Positions 5,463-10,814 of a stretch of 10,814 nucleotides of DNA are shown here, in pieces. The notes beneath the pieces were generated by a model. It ran no database searches and was not told where the DNA came from. It was given only the letters and a program-made list of their open reading frames with translations. How positions within the stretch are numbered: the stretch's first letter is position 1; the number at the start of each line of letters is the position of its first letter. The stretch comes from Chloroflexota bacterium. GTDB taxonomy: Bacteria > Chloroflexota > Limnocylindria > P2-11E. The stretch covers positions 1-10,814 of the forward strand of contig VGPA01000030.1 in assembly GCA_016875665.1 (NCBI GenBank). Reading direction: 5' to 3'. Both the position numbers and the translations under genes were made by a program.

Positions 5463-6485
5463 ATGGCGATCAAGGTCGCGATCGCGGGCGCAACCGGCTA
5501 CGCGGGCGGTGAGCTCGCGCGTCTCCTCCTGCGCCACCCCGAGGCCAAGCTCGTCGCCGCGGTCGGGCGCTCCTCGCAGGGCAAGGCGCTGCGCGACGCG
5601 CTCCCGCATCTGCTGGATGCACCGGCTTCGCTCACGGTCGGCGCCGACGTCGGCGACGCCGAGGTCGTCTTCACCACGCTGCCCGCGGGCGAGGCCGCCA
5701 AGCAGGCGTCGGCGTGGCTCGCCGAGGGCCGCAAGGTGGTCGACGTCGGCAGCGACTTCCGGCTCAAGGACCCCAAGGACTACGAAACCTGGTACGGCTT
5801 CACGCACCCCGCGCCCGATCTCTTGCGGGAGTCGGCGTACGGGCTGACCGAGTTCCACCGCGCGGAGATCAAGAAGGCGCGCGTGGTGGCGAATCCGGGC
5901 TGCTATCCCAACGCCTCGCTCCTCGCGCTCGCGCCCGCGGTGCGCGCGGGCCTCGTGAGCGACGACTTCATCATCGACGCGAAGTCCGGCGTCTCCGGTG
6001 CGGGGCACACCGTCGACGAGGCGTACCTCTTCGGCTCGATCGACTCGAGCGTGCGCCCGTACGGCGCGCCCAAGCACCGGCACACGCCGGAGATCAAGCA
6101 GGACCTCGCGCTCATGGCGGGGAAGCCGGTCCGGCTCACCTTCACGCCGCACCTCATCCCGATGACGCGCGGCCTCGTCGCCACCTGCTACGTCTCGCTG
6201 CGCGACGGAGCCACCGCGGCGCAGGTGAAGGAGGCGTACGCGGGCGCGTACACGGAGGAGCCCTTCGTGCGCGTGACCTCGCGCTTCCCGGGGACCAAGG
6301 AAGTGTTCGGATCCAACTGGTGCCTCGTCTACGCGACCGTGGATGAAGCGAACCGCCGGCTCATCGCCGTCGGCGCGCTCGACAACCTGGTGAAGGGCGC
6401 CGCGGGCTCCGCGCTCCAGAATTTCAACGTCATGTACGGCTTCCCGGAAGCCATGGGCCTCGGCGCGCTCCCGATCTGGCCATGA
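5463..6485 (+). CDS. argC: N-acetyl-gamma-glutamyl-phosphate reductase ArgC
   Basis: A 340-residue cytoplasmic enzyme that reduces N-acetylglutamyl phosphate to the semialdehyde with NADPH, the third step of ornithine synthesis. The nucleotide loop AGATGYAGGELARLLLRHPE sits at 8-27. The active-site Cys is in NPGCYPNASLLAL (C147). SGVSGAGH at 175-182 and FTPHLIPMTRGL complete the family signature. The length is typical of the ArgC type 1 family. ATG 5463 puts the Rossmann strand right at the N-terminus, as in homologues. The gene opens the arginine operon behind two ARG boxes and overlaps argJ by four bases (ATGA). A LysY-type role on carrier-bound substrates is possible for this family. The linked argJ, argR, argG and argH argue for arginine synthesis. 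Confidence 0.97.
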   Translation: MAIKVAIAGATGYAGGELARLLLRHPEAKLVAAVGRSSQGKALRDALPHLLDAPASLTVGADVGDAEVVFTTLPAGEAAKQASAWLAEGRKVVDVGSDFRLKDPKDYETWYGFTHPAPDLLRESAYGLTEFHRAEIKKARVVANPGCYPNASLLALAPAVRAGLVSDDFIIDAKSGVSGAGHTVDEAYLFGSIDSSVRPYGAPKHRHTPEIKQDLALMAGKPVRLTFTPHLIPMTRGLVATCYVSLRDGATAAQVKEAYAGAYTEEPFVRVTSRFPGTKEVFGSNWCLVYATVDEANRRLIAVGALDNLVKGAAGSALQNFNVMYGFPEAMGLGALPIWP

Positions 6486-7675
6486 GCGACCGGGGCCGGG
6501 GCGTCACGTTCGCCCGCGGTTTCACCGCCGGCGCCGCGATGGCCGGCGTGAAGACCGGCAGGTCGGAGCGGCTCGACGTCGCGCTGATCGTGAGCGACCG
6601 GCCATGCGCCGCGGCGGGCGTGTTCACGCAGAACACCGTGATCGCGGCGCCGTGCCTCGTCACGCGCAAGCACCTCCAGTCCGGCGCGCTCCGCGCGATC
6701 GTCGTGAACTCGGGCAACGCCAACGCGACCACCGGCGCGCAGGGTGAGCGCGACGCGGAGGCCATGGCCGCCGCGGCCGCCGAGAAGCTCGGCATCGCCG
6801 CGAACGAGGTCGGCGTCGCGTCGACCGGCGTCATCGGCGTGCCGCTGCCCATCGACCGCGTGAAGGCCGGCCTCGCCAAGGTCGAGCCCACGGTGGCCGG
6901 CTGGGACGACGCCTCGCGGGCGATCATGACCACCGACACGAAGCCCAAGGTGGCCGAGCGCGAGGTCGCGATCGGGCAGGGGATCGTCCGCATCGGCGGC
7001 ATCTGCAAGGGCGCCGGGATGATCCACCCCGACATGGCGACGATGCTCGCCTTCGTCACGACCGACGCGAAGATCGAGGCCGCGGCGCTGCGCGAGATGC
7101 TCACCGACGCCGCGCGCGACACGTTCAACGCCGTCTCCGTCGATGGCGACACCAGCACGAACGACACGCTGCTCATCCTCGCCAACGGCGCCTCGGGCAT
7201 CGCGGTCGAACCGTCCGACCGCGAGCGCTTCGTGGGCGTGCTCACGCAGGTGTGCGAGGACCTCGCGCGCATGATCGTCGCCGACGGCGAGGGCGCGACC
7301 AAGGTGTTCGAGGTCGTCGTCCGCGGCGCGCGCAGCGACGAGGACGCGCGGCGCGCCGCGCGCACCGTGACCACCTCGAACCTGGTGAAGACCGCGATTC
7401 ACGGTGCCGACCCCAACTGGGGCCGCATCCTCGCGGCCGCCGGCCGCTCGGGCGCGTTCGTCGACGCCGGCAGGGCGAGCGTGACGGTGGGCGACATCGT
7501 CGTATTCAAGGCGGGCACGCCGCAGAAGCCGGACCTCGACGCCGTGCGGCGCGTGTTCAGCGAGCCCCAGATCGCGATCGACATCGACCTCGGGGTGGGC
7601 AACGGGAAGGCGCGCGCGTGGGGCTGCGATCTATCGGCCGAATACGTGCACATCAACGCCGATTACACGACGTGA
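6482..7675 (+). CDS. argJ: Glutamate N-acetyltransferase ArgJ (ornithine acetyltransferase), self-cleaving
   Basis: A 397-residue precursor of the Ntn-type enzyme that moves the acetyl group from N-acetylornithine to glutamate, closing the acetyl cycle. The autocleavage motif KGAGMIHPDMATML is intact. The nucleophile is Thr187, so the precursor should split into an alpha chain of 186 and a beta chain of 211 residues. Other family segments are FTQNTVIAAPC, IVVNSGNANATTGAQG, VASTGVIGVPLP, NTVSVDGD-like (NAVSVDGDTSTNDT) and HGADPNWGRI near the C-terminus, ending in AEYVHINADYTT. The ATG overlaps the argC stop, implying coupling. Whether the enzyme also uses acetyl-CoA (bifunctional form) cannot be told from sequence. 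Its presence explains why no separate argA or argE is needed here. Confidence 0.97.
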   Translation: MSDRGRGVTFARGFTAGAAMAGVKTGRSERLDVALIVSDRPCAAAGVFTQNTVIAAPCLVTRKHLQSGALRAIVVNSGNANATTGAQGERDAEAMAAAAAEKLGIAANEVGVASTGVIGVPLPIDRVKAGLAKVEPTVAGWDDASRAIMTTDTKPKVAEREVAIGQGIVRIGGICKGAGMIHPDMATMLAFVTTDAKIEAAALREMLTDAARDTFNAVSVDGDTSTNDTLLILANGASGIAVEPSDRERFVGVLTQVCEDLARMIVADGEGATKVFEVVVRGARSDEDARRAARTVTTSNLVKTAIHGADPNWGRILAAAGRSGAFVDAGRASVTVGDIVVFKAGTPQKPDLDAVRRVFSEPQIAIDIDLGVGNGKARAWGCDLSAEYVHINADYTT

Positions 7676-7679
7676 CGAG

Positions 7680-8453
7680 GTGAACCCTGCACCGGTCGTG
7701 CTCAAGGTCGGCGGGTCCGTCGCGTCGGAGCTCGCGGCGAGCACGGAGCTCATCGTGTCGCTCGTCGAGCGCGGGCACGCGCTCGCGGTCGTGCACGGCG
7801 GCGGTCCGCTCGTGGGCGAGTGGTCAGCCAAGATGGGTTTGCCCACCAAGTTCGTGCGCGGGCTCCGCGTGACGGACGAGGCGACGCGCGACGTGGCGCT
7901 TGCCACGCTCGCGGGCGTCGCGAACGCCAAGATCGTGCAGGCGCTGATCGCCAAGGGCGTGTCGGCGGTGGGCCTTTCGGGCATCGACGGCGGCATGCTC
8001 CGCGCCGAGCGGGCCGACCCGGAGCTCGAGCTCGTGGGCAACGTGACGCTCGTCGACTCGTCCCTGCTCGAGGAGCTGATCGCGGCCGAGCGCGTGCCGG
8101 TCATCGCGCCGGCGGCGCTCGACGTGAAGGGCGGCGAGATCCTGAACGTGAACGGCGACACCGCGGCCGGCGCGGTCGCGGCCGCGCTCGGCGCGCGGGC
8201 GCTCGCGTTCATCACCAACGTGCCCGGCGTGAAGGACAAGAGCGGCAAGGTGATCGAGCGGCTGGACGCCGCCACGGTGAAGGTGCTCATGGACGACGGC
8301 ACGATCGACGGGGGCATGCTCCCCAAGGTCGAGGCCTGCCTTGTCGCCGCGCGTGCGGGATGCCGCGCCGCGATCGTGCCCTCGGGCGACGACGCGGTTG
8401 AGCGTCTGCTCGCTGGCGAGCGCGTGGGCACGGTCTTCGAGGCCGTCTCATGA
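7680..8453 (+). CDS. argB: Acetylglutamate kinase ArgB, short form without N-terminal regulatory helix
   Basis: A 257-residue amino acid kinase that phosphorylates N-acetylglutamate with ATP. Key residues are visible: LKVGGS with K9, HGGGP at 39-43, substrate loop RGLRVTD (60-66), AVGLSGIDG, the ENVNGD-like region LNVNGDTAAGAV (155-166), TNVPGV and GGMLPKVEA (211-219). The protein begins directly at the first beta strand. The extra N-terminal helix that builds the arginine-inhibited hexamer in many ArgJ-containing bacteria is absent, so arginine feedback may be missing. GTG 7680 lies four bases after the argJ TGA. A later GTG at 7698 would remove part of strand one and is less likely. The usual GKxNK segment after RVTD reads GVANAK, a small departure. 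The stop overlaps argR (ATGA). Confidence 0.95.
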   Translation: MNPAPVVLKVGGSVASELAASTELIVSLVERGHALAVVHGGGPLVGEWSAKMGLPTKFVRGLRVTDEATRDVALATLAGVANAKIVQALIAKGVSAVGLSGIDGGMLRAERADPELELVGNVTLVDSSLLEELIAAERVPVIAPAALDVKGGEILNVNGDTAAGAVAAALGARALAFITNVPGVKDKSGKVIERLDAATVKVLMDDGTIDGGMLPKVEACLVAARAGCRAAIVPSGDDAVERLLAGERVGTVFEAVS

Positions 8454-8941
8454 GGGAAGCGGGACGGAAGCAGCACCGGCAGCGCGCGCTGCTGCGCCTC
8501 GTGCGCGAGCGCCACCTCGCCACGCAGTCGGACCTCGTGCGCGCGCTCCGCAGCGCGGGCATCACGGCCACGCAGGCCACGGTCTCGCGCGACGTCGAGG
8601 AACTCGGTCTGCTCAAGGTCACGCGCGAGGGCGGCCACGGCTACGCGGCGCCGGACGTGCCCGGTAACACGGACGGCCCGTCGCGGCTGCGCCGGCTGTG
8701 CGAGGACTATCCGGTCGAGGGCGCCCTCGCGGGCAACCTCGTGGTGATCCGTTCGCTCCCGGGCACGGCGAACGCGCTCGCGGCCGCGCTTGACGCGGCG
8801 GACTTCCCGGAGGCGATCGGCACCATCGCCGGCGACGACACTGTGTTCGTAGCCGCGGCCGAAGGGCGGGCGGCATCTGCACTTCTGGGCAAGCTCAGCG
8901 GATTCGGTGTCGTGTCGCACGGCACAGCAGGGAGAAGCTAA
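8450..8941 (+). CDS. argR: Arginine repressor ArgR
   Basis: A 163-residue arginine-responsive regulator with the two standard domains. The N-terminal winged helix has ATQSDLVRALRSAGITATQA and the recognition-helix signature TQATVSRDVEELGLLKV (41-57). The C-terminal oligomerisation and arginine-binding domain has NLVVIRSLPGTANALAAALD and GTIAGDDTVFVA (124-135), whose paired Asp residues bind arginine in the ArgR hexamer. It represses biosynthetic arg genes by binding paired ARG boxes. Two such boxes lie in front of argC, so autoregulation of its own operon is the natural inference. The ATG overlaps the argB stop. The position between argB and argG recalls actinobacterial clusters, but argD and argF, which usually precede argR there, are absent. 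Confidence 0.96.
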   Translation: MREAGRKQHRQRALLRLVRERHLATQSDLVRALRSAGITATQATVSRDVEELGLLKVTREGGHGYAAPDVPGNTDGPSRLRRLCEDYPVEGALAGNLVVIRSLPGTANALAAALDAADFPEAIGTIAGDDTVFVAAAEGRAASALLGKLSGFGVVSHGTAGRS

Positions 8942-8944
8942 AGC

Positions 8945-10236
<1,292 letters not shown>

Positions 10237-10240
<4 letters not shown>

Positions 10241-10814
10241 CGCACCTCTGGAGCGGCCGGTTCTCCAAGCCGCTCGACCCGCGCATCCGCGCGTTCACCT
10301 CGTCGCTCGAGTGGGACAAGCGGATCGCGCGGTGCGACGTGCGCGGGTCGCTCGCGCACGCGCGCATGCTCGCCTCGCGCGGGCTGCTCACGGCCGCGGA
10401 GGGCCGGTCGCTGTGCGACGGCCTGGCCCGGATCGACGAGGAGCTGGCCGGCGGCACCTTCCCGTGGCCCGCGCAGGCCGAGGACGTGCACTCTGCGGTC
10501 GAGCAGGTCCTGAGCGACCGCCTCGGTGCCGTATCCGGCAAGCTCCACACCGCGCGCAGCCGCAACGACCAGGTCGCGCTCGACCTCCGCCTCCTGGTGG
10601 TCGAGCTGCTCGACGACCTCGACGCCGCGCTCCTCGCCCTCGGACGGGCGCTGGTCGGCCGTGCCGCGGCCGAGGTGGACACCGTCCTGCCCGGCTACAC
10701 GCACCTGCAGCGCGCGCAGCCGGTCTCGCTCGCGCATCACCTGCTCGCGCACACGGAGGCGTTGCGCCGCGATCGCGAGCGCGTGGCGCAGGCGCGCGCG
10801 CGCGCCGCGGTGTC
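10237..10814 (+). CDS. argH: Argininosuccinate lyase ArgH, N-terminal part (3' truncated by window)
   Basis: The reading frame starts at GTG 10237, overlaps the argG TGA (GTGA), and stays open for 192 codons to the window edge. It begins THLWSGRFSKPLDPRIRAFT, the standard ArgH N-terminus, followed by EWDKRIARCDVRGSLAHARM. Further signatures are EDVHSAVEQVLSDRLG, the substrate-binding TARSRNDQVALDLRLLV and the fumarate-lyase-family segment PGYTHLQRAQPVSLAHHLLA. The enzyme splits argininosuccinate to arginine and fumarate, the last step of the pathway, and acts as a homotetramer. The C-terminal catalytic serine loop (GSS motif) is beyond the window and cannot be checked. No defect is seen in the visible portion. 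Confidence 0.96.

Overview
The window reads as ordinary chromosomal DNA from a very GC-rich bacterium (about 70% G+C by eye, third codon positions almost always G or C). Genes are tightly packed, with stop-start overlaps and few recognisable Shine-Dalgarno sites. A Tad pilus block, a 5-oxoprolinase pair and an arginine cluster with its own ArgR would suit a Chloroflexota or Actinobacteriota-like lineage. No marker gene is present, so this placement is a guess. I see no mobile element, tRNA, rRNA, CRISPR array or phage gene.

Layout. (1) Positions 1-1960, + strand: the 3' end of a tadA/cpaF secretion ATPase, then tadB-like and tadC-like inner-membrane platform proteins of a Flp/Tad pilus. (2) Positions 1982-3531, + strand: pxpB and pxpC, two of the three subunits of the bacterial 5-oxoprolinase. 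They follow tadC after 21 bases, and pxpA is not in the window. (3) Positions 3528-5407, - strand: ribD (riboflavin biosynthesis) followed by an APH-fold phosphotransferase gene that carries two compensating frameshifts as sequenced. The phosphotransferase gene converges on pxpC, and their stop codons overlap. (4) Positions 5408-5462: a 55-bp divergent spacer holding two ARG-box-like operators 20 bp apart, superimposed on a promoter that predicts a leaderless argC mRNA. (5) Positions 5463-10814, + strand: argC-argJ-argB-argR-argG-argH (argH cut by the window end), joined by ATGA or GTGA overlaps or gaps of 3-4 bases.

How the genes work together. ArgJ, ArgB and ArgC belong to the cyclic acetyl route to ornithine. 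ArgG and ArgH convert citrulline to arginine. ArgR, encoded mid-operon, probably represses the operon through the two boxes in front of argC. argD and argF, usual members of such clusters, are missing here and must lie elsewhere if the route is complete.

I found no convincing undescribed system. The points most worth checking are the architecture of the argC operator and promoter, the shortened zinc-site loop in RibD, the frameshifted kinase gene, and two junctions where a CTG codon overlapping the upstream TGA looks like the real start.
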